The translations under genes were made by a program, and so were the position numbers. The notes under the pieces are model-generated. The model did not search any database. It had not been told where the DNA came from and was given only the letters and a program-made list of their open reading frames with translations. DNA of 64,000 nucleotides from Dipetalonema caudispina (Eukaryota; Nematoda; Chromadorea; Rhabditida; Onchocercidae). Position 1 is the stretch's first letter. Every line of letters begins with the position of its first letter. Below are positions 24,601 to 37,400 of the stretch, piece by piece. The DNA lies in contig JABVXV010000001.1 in the NCBI GenBank assembly GCA_013365325.1, positions 620,001-684,000 on the forward strand. Reading direction: 5' to 3'.

Positions 24601-27600
24601 ATTAATTTAATTTTGAGTTGTGCATTTCATTAATATTTAGTCAAGTTACTTCAGGAATAAAAGGATTTGTGTTTGATCAGAAGGGATATCCAGTCAAAAA
24701 TGCCGTATTATCGATTAATCAGGGGAAGAATATAACAACAACGGATGAAGGCGAATTCTGGCGAATTCTGCTGCCTGGTACATACACGGTATTCTTTCTT
24801 GATATATTATGAAAATTGTAGTACCTCAAGTTTTATTACTTTGAATGAATTAGTTACTTTTCTGTATTTTGAGGTGTTGGTTAGTCATCGGAAGTATCTA
24901 CCGCAAACTTTCAATATAACCGTTGATGGAGGACCTGCAAAACTTGTCAATATCACACTGGAACAGAAAGTCTGCAGTGAAAGCAGTTCAGTTTTTATTG
25001 CTTGAATTATGCTTTTAATTTGAAAATATTATTTCCAACATATCCTCATCGTCTTGCTAAAATCAAAGTATCGTTTTATTGAAATTAACGATAAAAGTTT
25101 CTTAAATGTCTAGAAATGCTTGGAAGTAATTGTTAACCCTAATATAACGCATAGATAATATTATATTGCAGTTTCGTACTTAGTATTCAAGGATTCACTT
25201 CTATAACAAAGAATTGATTAATAATATGATTTAATCTGAAGTTGATGGTGTTCGTGTGAGGGGAGAAGGAGCGGTACGTATTGCGGTGTTTGGTGTCGAT
25301 TCATTTGGGGAATCGATCGTCCAAGAATTATCTAATGCTACCTGCTTACCGGAGGATTTGTTTGTTCGGATACTTCGGCAATCTACTTTGCATTTACTCC
25401 CATCACTGTCAGCAGAACATATTCTTTATCTGAAGGTTATTTTTGTTTAGTGATTATATCGGATATCACCATCAGTGTTAAATGGTTTTCAAATATAATA
25501 TTCATGTGTGCTATGCTTTATTTCATCATTTTGTTATGTACGTTTTGGAACTATGGAGAGATTTTTTTTTTTTCATCATAGAAGGCTGCTGACTTATCGT
25601 TTTGGTTACAGGATCATGAATTGGATGTGCTGTTATTGTTCGGACAGGGATTACCAAAATCAACATTGTTTAACGCTGGAATCAATACTCCCACTCAATT
25701 CGATCAAAAGAAGTTTGATGACAGTCTAATGTTGTAAGTGGTTATTGGCGTAGATTTTTCTAGTAGTCTTGTTTTCGATAATGTATGCGAGAGATCATTT
25801 GATACTCTAATTATCTGTGCGCTCATAGTTGTAAACAGATTTTTTTACATAGGGAGTAACCCAACATTCCATTGCTTCATATTTAGATGGTGGAAATTGG
25901 TCCTTCCAAATAACTTCCTTGAAACAGTTTTGTTTTTGCAGTGCACTGGATAATAAAACAATTAGTTGCGTTAATCATATGCTGGACAGGACGGTTTCAT
26001 CGATGATTGATACGTTAAATATGATGAAGACATTTCAACTAGGTGTCTCGCTAGGTTGTGACCTCAATCAGCCAGAGTTAACTCTTGCTACTGTTGCTGC
26101 TGTTTTACAGGTACGATAACAAAACCTTGAAATTATTGGATATCTGTTCTTCATGTTCTAAATCTTGAATTTCATGTTGAGTTTCGTAAATCCTGGAAAA
26201 TTTAGAAAAACAAATTTTAGATTGTAGTAAATGTTTTTGTTGGTGTGAAAGATGTTGTGGCAGAATATTCGGCGAAACCATCTTCTGATTTGGAAGATTA
26301 CTTCTTACCAGCAAAGTCAACCGAATCAACTAGTTCTAGCCTGCACCGTATCGAAGAAACGAATTGTGCTTCGATCATCAATATTGGTTTGATGAAAGCT
26401 ATAGTATTTGGTGATGGCCATATGCCGCATACTCTTGTAATGGCTGTTGAACAGGTGCATTACTTTCAGTGCATTAAATGAAGGGAGGAGAAATAATACT
26501 TCTGAAAATTTAGACGTGGGTTCAGATAAATGTAAAAAAAGAAAAGAAAGCACAAATTTTTTTTGCTACAACTTCTATTATCTGTTGGAGTAATTTAAGA
26601 TAGCAACATAGGATCACATCTATTCCTTAAATTGCGATTTAGCTTGAATTAACGTAGAGTTGAACCATTCACTTAAAATAATTAAGCAGGAAATTTTCAG
26701 AAAAATCAGATTTTCAAGTAAGTAATTTCAGAAGACATCATCGATGGTTTATGAATTTGCAGCGGATCTTTGTTCAGAATCATTGCAAAACCAAATTGTT
26801 CGTGAACTACTGAATACATCAACACTAATTTTTATTCCCAGCATACCATATACGCAGCTTTACTGTCATGATTACATGTCAGTGATGCAATTTAAACCAT
26901 TTGTTGAACAAGTTTTGAATATTTACCCTTTTATCGATTATGCTATACTGTTGGCCACAGGTGGGATGAAAGTGCGCTACACTGATGCTTCTAAACTGGG
27001 AAGAGCGAAAGACTTGGCATTCAATTACGTTTCACAGCATTCATTGATCAAATCAACTGAAAATGAAATATGCAGCAGGTAAATATTCTGTGAATCAACT
27101 CTGAACATCTAAAAAAATGCGTACCCATCCATAATACTGAGTCATGTTTTACGCAGACTTGCAGGCACAGGCTTTAGTATTTTTTGTGTTCTTCCTTTCT
27201 CCCCGTTTTTCGTTTCTTGACACTGGAAGATTGTTGATTGTTTTATCCTCCTGCACTGAGGTTAAAATTTCTCACTTCATTAATTTGGAAATCAAATCTT
27301 AAAATCAAATTCAGCGGTTAATAGCCTGAAAAACTGAGGCATTCAAATACGGCAAAATTATCTGTTTTCTAGCAGTAGTTCTCAACTTTTGTACTTAAGG
27401 ATTTGTTGTGTTTTAAGAAATGATTTCATGCCAGTATCGACTGTAAGTGAACTACCCTGGCATGTAGAGGAATGGCAAGAGGCACCGGATATTCTGCTTA
27501 TACAGGCAGCTTGTTGTTATGAGGAACGTGGAACGGGACATCTTTACGCAGAAAATAAGGCTTCACTCATATCTACTCTTTATAAGGTTCATTTTTTATA

Positions 27601-29040
27601 AATTCGAAAAATTCAAACTTTTTTGTTTTATGTTTAAGAATTACATCAGACAGTAGGTCTTATATAGAAAGGTATTGTTCAACTATTCAAGAAATACGGG
27701 GAGGATTATTTTTACAATTGCATTTCCTTGTTCTTTAAATTAATTATTGTTTGGAATATTTTTATCCGTTCTTCTTTCATAGTTTTTATTGTGCTGTCAG
27801 CCAGTAGTCACTTGCTATTTTATACACTTCTTTTCTTAAAATTTCTGTACAAAAAGCTTTTGTAGCGAGTACAAGGTTTATCGGGTACTATCAAAGAAAT
27901 CCACGGTAATCCAGTGAAAGCACCAGTAAAGTTAACGGTTGGCAGTTTCGTTTTTTATACGAAAGTCGATGGTTATTACTATATTTGGTTATCGCCTGGA
28001 GTTCACACCATTCACGTACACAAGGAGAGTTACCATCCGTACACTTTCTTTACCAAAGTATGTTGTTAGTTCAGTTTTTCGAATTATTCAAGTCTGGAAT
28101 AATTTCCCATATAAACTTACTTTTTCATTCACATCAAGTGATTTTAAGAATGTTTAGAACAGTTCGAAATGTGCTTTTCGAAAGATTATTTCCAAATCTT
28201 AAGGAACAACATTATATGTTTCATATTTTCAAACAACTGCAGATCGTTTTATCCAAGCAGACGGTACATGATATACTATTGACGGAATCCTCCTTCGCAT
28301 TTTCTTCACTATTCAAGAGAGGAAATCTTTTTATTTCATTCACTGCATTCTGCATGTTGGCACTCATTTTTGTAAGTATCTTTTTTTATTCTCCTATTCT
28401 TAACTGTTCCTTAAAGTTTTTGAAGCATATTAATTTCAAGTTGTTGGAATCGTTTTCTGAAGAAACTCGTAATGTTCTTCATGTGACTGGACTTTTGATA
28501 GTAATCCGGATATAGTATGTTGTTGAAACAGGGCAGAAGTTGCTCCTGAAGAGCCAAAATGCGGGTTAGCAACAGCCTAATTATCAAGTGGAATTAATGC
28601 AACGTTTTAATGTTCCGTATCATGGTGGAATGAAACGTTTGTGATAAATCTAATTATGCTACTGTTAAGAAATGTAAAATCATAGAACAGTTTTTCAATA
28701 TCAGGTGTTCTGGTGATGGTTTTACTTGAAAAAAGCAGTAGTAACTGATGGCTTTATTTGGATATAAGGCAACGTGTTTCAAAAGTCTTTGAAATAAGTG
28801 GACATGTTTTCTCACCATATCTTTCAGTTCCTTTATTTCTCATTATCAAAAATGTAAAACCTTGAAATATATTTCCAGATTGGTCTATACCGATTAACCA
28901 TTGTGCATAGAGCGAAATCGATAAAACGATGGGGAGATGGTTTTGAACGCCTTCCTCTAAATGATTTCGATTCTAATGCATCCGATGATGATGATATTAT
29001 TCCTGATTCGACCAAATCACCCCTTCATAGGCCTTACTGA
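21601..29040 (+). CDS. Carboxypeptidase D-like M14 metallocarboxypeptidase, membrane-anchored
   Basis: Type I membrane enzyme that removes C-terminal Lys/Arg from peptides in the secretory pathway. Seventeen exons: 21601-21830, 21960-22161, 22718-22885, 23207-23369, 23862-24006, 24218-24444, 24646-24788, 24874 to 24976 or 24985, 25242-25435, 25612-25733, 25942-26110, 26221-26454, 26732-27078, 27418-27586, 27866-28057, 28243-28371, 28879-29040; about 1032 residues. Order: signal-anchor-like N-terminus; catalytic domain with zinc ligands in NMHGNEVVGRE and ANFHGG, substrate-site INPDGYE and VDLNRNFP, and catalytic Glu in [11 protein letters not shown]; transthyretin-like module ([20 protein letters not shown]); a second, degenerate carboxypeptidase region (about 430-870); a second transthyretin-like module ([18 protein letters not shown]); a membrane helix at about 965-985; and an acidic tail with FERLPLNDF. 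Two domains rather than the three of vertebrate CPD. The exon 8 donor is ambiguous. AATAAA at 29339-29344. Confidence 0.92.
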
Positions 29041-31458
29041 ACAATACGAACTATCACTTAATTTTTTAGGCCGCACAAAGTATGCTTTTTTTACCTTGTT
29101 AGCAGTGCATCCTTTTTATTTCGAACTGCAACTTCTATGCTGGTCCAAATTCCTTTATGTTGCCTTATGTTATACTTATACACTATTTGCATATTCGCGG
29201 TAGTGTTGTTTTCTTATGTCAAAGTACCATGAATTTGCTGATGACAGAAATGAATTAAGCCTAATTTGTAAGCCAAGTTAGGACTTTTCCTCATTATTTA
29301 TCAGTCAACACAAAAAAGACTTGTAGGTTTTTTAGCGTAATAAAGTATTTGTTTTCAATATGTGTATCTTTTTATATATTGAAAATGTGGAGAAATTTTC
29401 CGATTATTGGAGATGAGTTGTAGTAGTGGTATAAATATTTGACGGACTGAAAACTATGATAGGACATAAATTTTTTCCGAAATATTGAACAGAAATGCAA
29501 AAAAAGTAAAAAGATAGCTTGTTGCTGGATTTTCTAACTCTTCGAACTCTCTTTTGAATATTTCAGTAACTTGTACTTGTTTTGGAAGCAGACAGAGTTT
29601 GTTTCTTGTAGATATCAGTTTTGTAAATTGATTAGATTGCATTTTCAGAGTATCCTTTGGGCCATTTATGATGATTTTGTACGGAAACTAAGTCGACTTG
29701 ATGAGCGTTTGAAGTGGAAAGTGATCATGGAGTCAGTAGAAAATATGACCGGTCATAATTGATGCTGAGACTTTTTGAGAATTTATTTTTGGTTCTCGTC
29801 ATATAATAGTAGCAAATATTTGCTTCTTCAAAATATAAGGCCTTCATGAGACAAAAAAAGAAAGATGAGTTTTTTGATGGACTACTTGCAATGGTTGCTT
29901 GCTATTTCGTGCTCTTGTTGAATTTTTGTCTCCAAAACTGTAGTACATTCCTTTTCCATGCAATTTATTCTTATGCTATTTTATCTGTATTTCTTCACCT
30001 TTTCATCTTTCAAAAACAAAGCTTTCACTGCACACATTTAAATTGGCTCCTTGGTCTGTTTTCTACTTTTTTGTTCTTTTTGTATAATTTATTGATGCTC
30101 ATATTTTACATTGTCACGTGGATTTTTTAAGACAGGGAATTTTTTTAATAACAGTGTGAACTTTCAACATCACAGATCCTGGCTGAGAGTCTTTCAGTCC
30201 TAATATCTGATTAAATCATCCAATGACATTTAGCAACGGAAAAACATGAAGGAATGGAACTGATTACGCAAAATTGGATCTGAGAATATGAGAAACTTCA
30301 TTTTTAATGGGGAATTCGATCTTACTGTAATCTATAGATCGAAGACAGTATGTGAAACAACCAGTAAGAACAGGCGGAGGAAATTCTGCACCTGATTGAT
30401 GGAAGTGATAGTCCAATATCACTTCAAAAACCAGTTTTTAGGATAAGCGCTACAAACAACGGGATGAAGATACTAGTAATAGGTGAAGTACGCTTTCTTA
30501 CCGGTAGCTTTTCATAGGAAATGAAACGAATACGAGAAGCCATATTCTACCTGGACCATCTCAATCTGATCATTCTTCTAACTTGACTTTAAAGTAGATA
30601 GAATCGATCGACAATCATAACAATGTGCTACACATTACTGTAGCAAAATATATAAAAAATCTCGATTATCTATGTATTTTTATAACTTTCAAACAAGTTA
30701 ACCATGTCATTTTAAAAGTTGAGAAATTAATTTCGATAGGAACCCTACTCCTCACAAGGACTTTTCTTTACTCAGAATCTTCTCTAAAGTGGATTTTGAC
30801 TGAAGAATAATTCTTGTAAATTTACAGTCGAATACTATGTCTTGAAGTTTTAAATTTCCAAGTTATTATGTTGGTCCCCGACTTCTTTTTCACTTCCAAC
30901 GACATAGTCAGTCTTAAAAAGGACTAAACAAGCGAGTCAATATCCAACCCGTTTTAAAACCAAATAGAACAAAAAATTTAACGTCCAAGATATTCAAAAG
31001 TGAGAGATGCATGTCGAGTTGCACCATCCACATCCTTCATATTTCCCTGAATTGTTTATGATCGACATGAACAGGAAACATTTCATTACAGACACAAAAC
31101 TTTCAAGTAGGCGCGCTTTTTTGATTTGAAAAACGGGTTATGAATAACAAATTCATGGATAAAAATCATGAATGCATCGAGAGACAATCCTTTCGTAACA
31201 CTGTTGAAGAAATTATGAATAAAGAATAAGTGACATAGGCAGAAGCACATGCTACGAAGTTCGTTACATTAACAACGCAAAATACAATTCATTTTAGAGA
31301 AAACTGCCATGAAAAAGGGACAAAAAAAAGCAATGTGGAAAGGTTTCGTTTGTGAACATTTGTGGAAGAAATTAACGAAAAACCATTTAGTAAATGGACT
31401 GAATACAGTGAACTGCCATAAATAGCGTTTTAAAGTGACAGAAATTTGAAACAGATTC
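29041..31458. other. Convergent intergenic region, carboxypeptidase / filamin
   Basis: This is the 3' flank of both convergent genes. It contains the carboxypeptidase polyadenylation signal at 29339-29344 and one coding-like stretch at 29649-29762, listed separately. A T-rich 94-codon plus-strand frame at 29846-30130 is composed of Phe/Leu/Ile and looks like chance. The rest is blank to me. Confidence 0.45.
29649..29762 (+). other. Orphan terminal-exon-like stretch
   Basis: After a good acceptor (ttttcag at 29642-29648) comes a 37-codon open frame ending in TGA: SILWAIYDDFVRKLSRLDER, then LKWKVIMESVENMTGHN. The composition is charged and helix-like, unlike the surrounding T-rich sequence. 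It starts in phase 0, which would fit the donor of carboxypeptidase exon 16 (ending 28371), so it could be an alternative last exon giving a different cytoplasmic tail. It could equally be the last exon of an unseen gene or a relic. Confidence 0.3.
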
Positions 31459-34400
31459 TTAAAATGAAATAGAAAATGGTGAGCCCGGTACATTCACATC
31501 GCCGTATTTGACAAAAATTAAACCTTTGACCTCTTCCTGAACGAGATACTTAACTACATACCGGCCATTACCAAGATGTTGCATTGCAACTTGTTCACAT
31601 GGCCCTCTCGATGTGAGTAGACCAACATACAAAATATTGTCTCCTTAATAATTTTTCATCAGTCATTTTTAGATTTCCATAGTTCCTTTGAAGCTTAGAA
31701 TAAAACACTGACCCATAATTACTAACATGGTTTTTTTCTTTTACCAACTAGCTCTACCTAACGTTCCTTTTTCCTTTAGATGCAAACGAATTTGCTCATT
31801 TAAAGCAACCCTTTAAGAAAAAACGAACCTGCAAGACCAGTGTCGATGTTGAAGACGGCTGACTGACCAGGAAAGAATTTGTTCAGACCAGGACCCTTCA
31901 CTATAACTTTGTTCGCATCTCCGGAAAAAGCTCGAACTTGTCCAAGTATTTCCTTTCTAACTTTAGAGGGCGCATCAATCTGAAATTTATCCCCTTATAT
32001 TTCTTTCCACAAATTTAAGAAAAACATCAGCATTTATTACTTTTGTCAACTATAAAGTGATTACAAAATGAAATGAAAGCAAAATAACCTTGATGACTGA
32101 ACTGTCTGGCTTGCCATCATCAAGTTTTTTACCTTCCATAATTACCTTGAATGGGGAACCAGGAATATGGATATCTATAAAAGATATAAATCAACGATTC
32201 TAGTTAAAGCAAAAGGATAAGCTAATTAGTTGGGAAAATTTGGAACAAAATTGAGCATAAAATTCGAAGTAATTTAAAGTCCAGACATAATTTAACGTCA
32301 CTACGAAGCGAAAAAGGAGAAGCGCGGGAAGCTTACTGAATGATGCTGTTCAGCAAATTTGAAGAAAACGGTATGTTTCGGTACAAGTGATGTACAGTAC
32401 ATTAAATCCATGCGATCTCTGTTATCAATTCAGCCTCCCTTTTCACTCGCAATTTAATCATCTTGTCACAATAATGTGACCAATCGACGATTTGATGATC
32501 AAAAAAGATAGATTTCTTGTAAATGAAAGTAAAAGCCTTGTATTATTTTCGACTTTCAAAACAAACCTGAATATTTGATAGTCACATAATACGGTCCAGG
32601 TGTTAATGCAATGTAGCACACTTTGTAACCTTGTTCCACATGAAAAACAAATAATTATTACTTGAAAATAGAATGATGACTGAAAGACAGTGTTGACATG
32701 AAAACAGACTATGGCTTACCCAATTACATCTGATCCTATTATTTTCTGATTATAGTTCAACAGCACTCAAATTACTAAATACTGATCTATCCTCAAAAAA
32801 CATTTTAAAACAGTGTAGAAATTTGTTGTATGTAAAACATCACGCATTTTGACAATGACCAAGTGGTCTACGAAAACTCGCCAATAACTTTACCAGCTTA
32901 CCAAAAGCTTAAACACAACAACTAATAGCAAAATGAAATGAAGACGAATAAACAGCTAACCTCAGATGCATTCATAGTGACTTTTGATGGTCCACTAATC
33001 CGAATTTGGAGAATTCCTATTCCGGCGTCGCAAGTATCGATAATAAATTTAGAAAGCTGACCAGTTTGTCCGCCACGAATACCGTCACCGGTCACTGTTA
33101 TTATTGCTGGATCACTATCCCGACTCGTGCCAATCCGAAAGCGGAAAGGTGAATCACGCATAGGTGCACCATCAAGCATCACATCAACGTCATAGTTTCC
33201 AGTCTAAGAATTGTTCATTAAAAACAAGAACAAGCAGATAAACCTCATAAGATAAGGCTGAATTCATTCGTACAATAATTGTAAGTTTTTTTTTTTTTTT
33301 TTTTTAAAGGATATATGAAGAAGGGCAATTTATGATCCGAATACTATAAGAACTGAATGAACAATAAAAAAAAAAACCTCTAAAGGAATGAACCGAACAC
33401 AGTATGAATCGTTTCCATCTATTGGGAGGACATCGACTGCTTCAATCTTGTTGTTCGGTGTATAAAGCTTCGCTTCAAGATGACCTATTGCACCGTGTCT
33501 TTTTATTATAAAAGCACATACTTCACCCGGCATTCCAGAATCTGAGAGTGATATTAATTCCAAGCGGCGAGCTTCTTTAGCTGTGGGAGTAACAAGCACC
33601 TCAAAAAATCAATATTTGACATAAGACTGAAATTGTTTGAATCTATTATTACATGGTGTTTTTATTTGAATCCGCTGATACATAGTACCACTGTACATGG
33701 TAGAAAACGCCAACTATTAGAAATCTAAAAATAAGAACGCAGCAAGAGTTAAGAACTTTGAATGGTGAGTCTGGTATATGTTCAGCATTGAATTTGATTG
33801 ATACAAAGTATTCTCCTGGTTCTGTAATTTTATAATCGAAATGACAATTCCCATCCTGAAAACACAGTGATGAGAAGCAAAAGCAATTAACGTAAGGATT
33901 TATTGCAGCTAATTTTAAGCATTTTAGATTTAGTGATGAAGAATCCAACCAACAACGAATCGACCTAAAAGGATTTATTAATCTGATTAAAAAATGAAAC
34001 TGAAAAAAATTGTTTGAATTTAATGATACATGGTATTTTTCTTGTTGATTATAGCAGATTTTGCTGTAATCAGTGAGAAATGACATCAATGTGTCCTTAG
34101 AATCAAGTGATTTTTTCCTTTTCATTAACAACAAATCGTCATGTAAAACAGTTTAAAACATTTATATTAATTACATTGCGATCCTGTTTTGAGAGAATGA
34201 AATTTGATAGCGTTCCCTTTCGCAATTACATCAACAAATTTCTACTTTTGTGAGAAAAAATAACTTCACCTCATGTTCATGGAACTGCAATTCAGCCTTT
34301 GATGGCCCCTCCACCGTTACTTCAAGTTCTCCTCGTCCAGCCTCTCGGGTGTAAAGATTGAACGACTGTTTCCTGTTAACTTCTGCTCGCTTCAACGCAA

Positions 34401-37400
34401 GTCCTGCTGCTCGTACCCTGTGTGCACCCATTTCTGTCATGCGTCCTACGGTGAACTGGAATGGAGTCCCTGCAAATAAAAACATTGATTTTCTGAGTAA
34501 TTTACAATTGTTTCAAGTCTTCAACTACCTAGACTTCGATTAATGAATCTATGTATGAATATGAAGCCTACCTAAAACATGCTGTCCTTTGTAGAAAACA
34601 GAAACTGCATGCGGACCATCCATTACAGGTCTGAATTCAATTCGATAAAGACTATCACCAAGATCACGAACTTCAACATCTTCGCTGTATCCATTAGGAT
34701 CAACGACTTTTGCTTTTACGTCCCTTGGTGATACATTTTCCAGTTGCAAATAAAGGGCAGTATCTTGTCCAGGTAGAACAACTGGTGCCTAAAGGTAATT
34801 TCACAATATTTTCTCGATAAGTTGCCATAATAATACCAACTCATGAAAACATAACATCAGAGATACTTGCAATGTTTACATCTCCACCAACATTTAAAAG
34901 CTTCACAAATCATATTCACCTGTTTCACATTCTTACTGGCGCTTTCTTTCACGATACCCATTCCCTTTCCGGTACACTTAATTGTGAATGGACTATCTAA
35001 AAGTATAGAATTTCACAAACTTCTCTATGAAAATACAAATGCAACATTATGGATAGATTAACAAAACTCTTACTAACCATTTACATGCACATCAGCAAAT
35101 TTCACAGATAAAGTGTAAATTCCAGGTTCGGTGGGTTTATAGACAATATGAGCTAATCCTCCTTTATTTTCAATACACCTCAATTCTGCTTCCGAAGGTC
35201 CTTGAATTGATACTGACAAATCACCATAACCTGAAAACCAACTTAAAATACGATGCCAAGAGAAAGACATATCACCTTTATGAATGACACCCATAAAGGT
35301 TTTTCTAAAGTTGTTATTAGCAGTAAAAAAAGCATCGTTACGTCAATAAAGATAAAATGAACAAACAGAGACGAAGTTTATAGAAACAAGCACAGGCGAA
35401 CTTCATACGGACGAACTTTAGAGCAGAAAAGTTTGGCTATCATTCTGCTCTTCAAACATAAATTAGACGGAGAAAGGTACTTCAAGCAGTAGCAGAAGTA
35501 TTACCAGCATCACGCATGTTGATTGTCATGTGGTTGTCCTGCTGACAGGTAGCATTTGCTTTGCCTGTTCCACTAACAACAATTTTAGATGCATCTTCAG
35601 TCTAAAACAACCCACAAATAAGAAGTCATCTGCTTTTCTCTGCAATATGCAATCCGAAAAGTTACACACTCACCTGACTTTTAATAACTCGAAAATTTGA
35701 TTTTTGTATAACTTGATCATTATTTTTAACCGTGACCAAATGTTCACCCATTTCACGTGGAGAGAATGAGATACCTAAAAATAGTTACAATGGAAGAGTA
35801 ATTCATCTCTCAGGACACTAAGTCTCTTCAGCCACTAATGCATCATGCGTCCAGGTGAGGATTATCATCACTTACCTGCGGGAAAGAAGCTTGTAACCCT
35901 AAGCAACAAACTTTCAACTTGATCCACCTGCTAATTAGGTTGTATATAAAACAGGCTGTATGGCAGTTACGCTTACAGTTCCTATTCAGTAGGCACTTAT
36001 GTCCGTAAGTTTTAGCAGATACTACGCTTTCCAAGACTTTCAGTCCTTAAATTACCGAGCAAAATGAGTAAAACTGTAAGCTGCATTCTAATTCCTTTTT
36101 CAGAATGAAGGACACGTAGAAATAGGCAAGCTTCCTTACCTCTTTTGGTGTTGAACCCGCTCCAAAATTCGACATTTCAATCTAATTAAATGTCAAAAAA
36201 TAATAGAAAGAGAAATTGGCAAAAAAATAAATTGAAGAAAATCTATCTAGTTTTTCCAGGAGGAAGTGACTCGGAGTCATACTACATATATTGACAAAAA
36301 CTGACATTTTTCAGTAGTCTAAATGTTTGAGATTTGGGATCCATTGAACAGTCAAATGGAAAACAGTTGCGGAGAGGATACAAAACATCCTTTAATCCTT
36401 TAATGTAAGGAACAAAAACTGATATCGAGAATTCGGAATTTCCCAAATAAGCGCAGAGGCAGAAATCTGCTCAGAAAATTTTCAGAAGAATGATTATAAA
36501 AAATATAGGTTGAAAAATCAAGAATTAGGCATTGTACAGGTGCATTTAACGCTGGTATCTTCCATATGAAAGATTTCAATTTTTATACTTTTCCCGATAA
36601 GCAGCCACAAGTTAATCATTCAGATATAAAAATTTATACATTAATTACTTGCTTTGCAATGGCTCGAGAATATTGATCTCTATTATTGGATAAGAAACTC
36701 TGGGAGACAAATCCGATCTCCAATTTAAAAAATGTTATGGTATTGTACACCTGTCTACTGTCTACAGCTTTTCCGCCAGTGAAAATCATTGTATCTGAGC
36801 AGTTTGTTTAGCAAGTCGATGAACTACAAACTGCAACCCCCTCAGCCCGCATTGAATAAGAGGTAGGAGCCAGTTTTTCTTCACAAGATCTAACCATACC
36901 GGGAATGACAAAGTTTCACCTCATCAGCAAAACTTATCTGATTTCTCGTCAACCGACTATCACGTTTCCAATTTCCATAACCTTTTGCAGAGAAGGTGCT
37001 CTACAACTATTAGTGCGTAGAAAATACTTTCTCTAAAAGTTCGTCAAAACTCAAGTTTCTGTGCTGCGTAAATAAACAAACATATTTCTTACTGGCAAAA
37101 ATGTGTCAAAAAACAGCTTTTACTTTGATTAACAATGATTGTGTAAAATGTTTAGACCTGGTAACAATAATTTGAGATTACGGTCGAAACGACAATTACT
37201 TTCGTTTCATAAAATGTTAAATATTTAAAATGTAGAAGACTTATCCAGAAAAATATCTAGTGTTAAACAAAGAATCTGTAGACTTTATGACGGCAAGGGT
37301 GATTCCGTTGGTTGAGATAGCAATGCCCAGTCACAACTTAGTGATCATATGGTTAAGGTTTTCCTGAAGTTTCAGGAAGTTTTTTTAGAATTATTCATTT

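Noticed and set aside
24741..24775. Direct repeat gcgaattctggcgaattctg
   Set aside because: It lies within the transthyretin-like module of the carboxypeptidase and encodes the expected [11 protein letters not shown], so it is coding sequence rather than a repeat element.
29846..30130. 94-codon hydrophobic frame
   Set aside because: Almost only F, L, I, C, S as expected from T-rich intergenic DNA; no splice or homology support.
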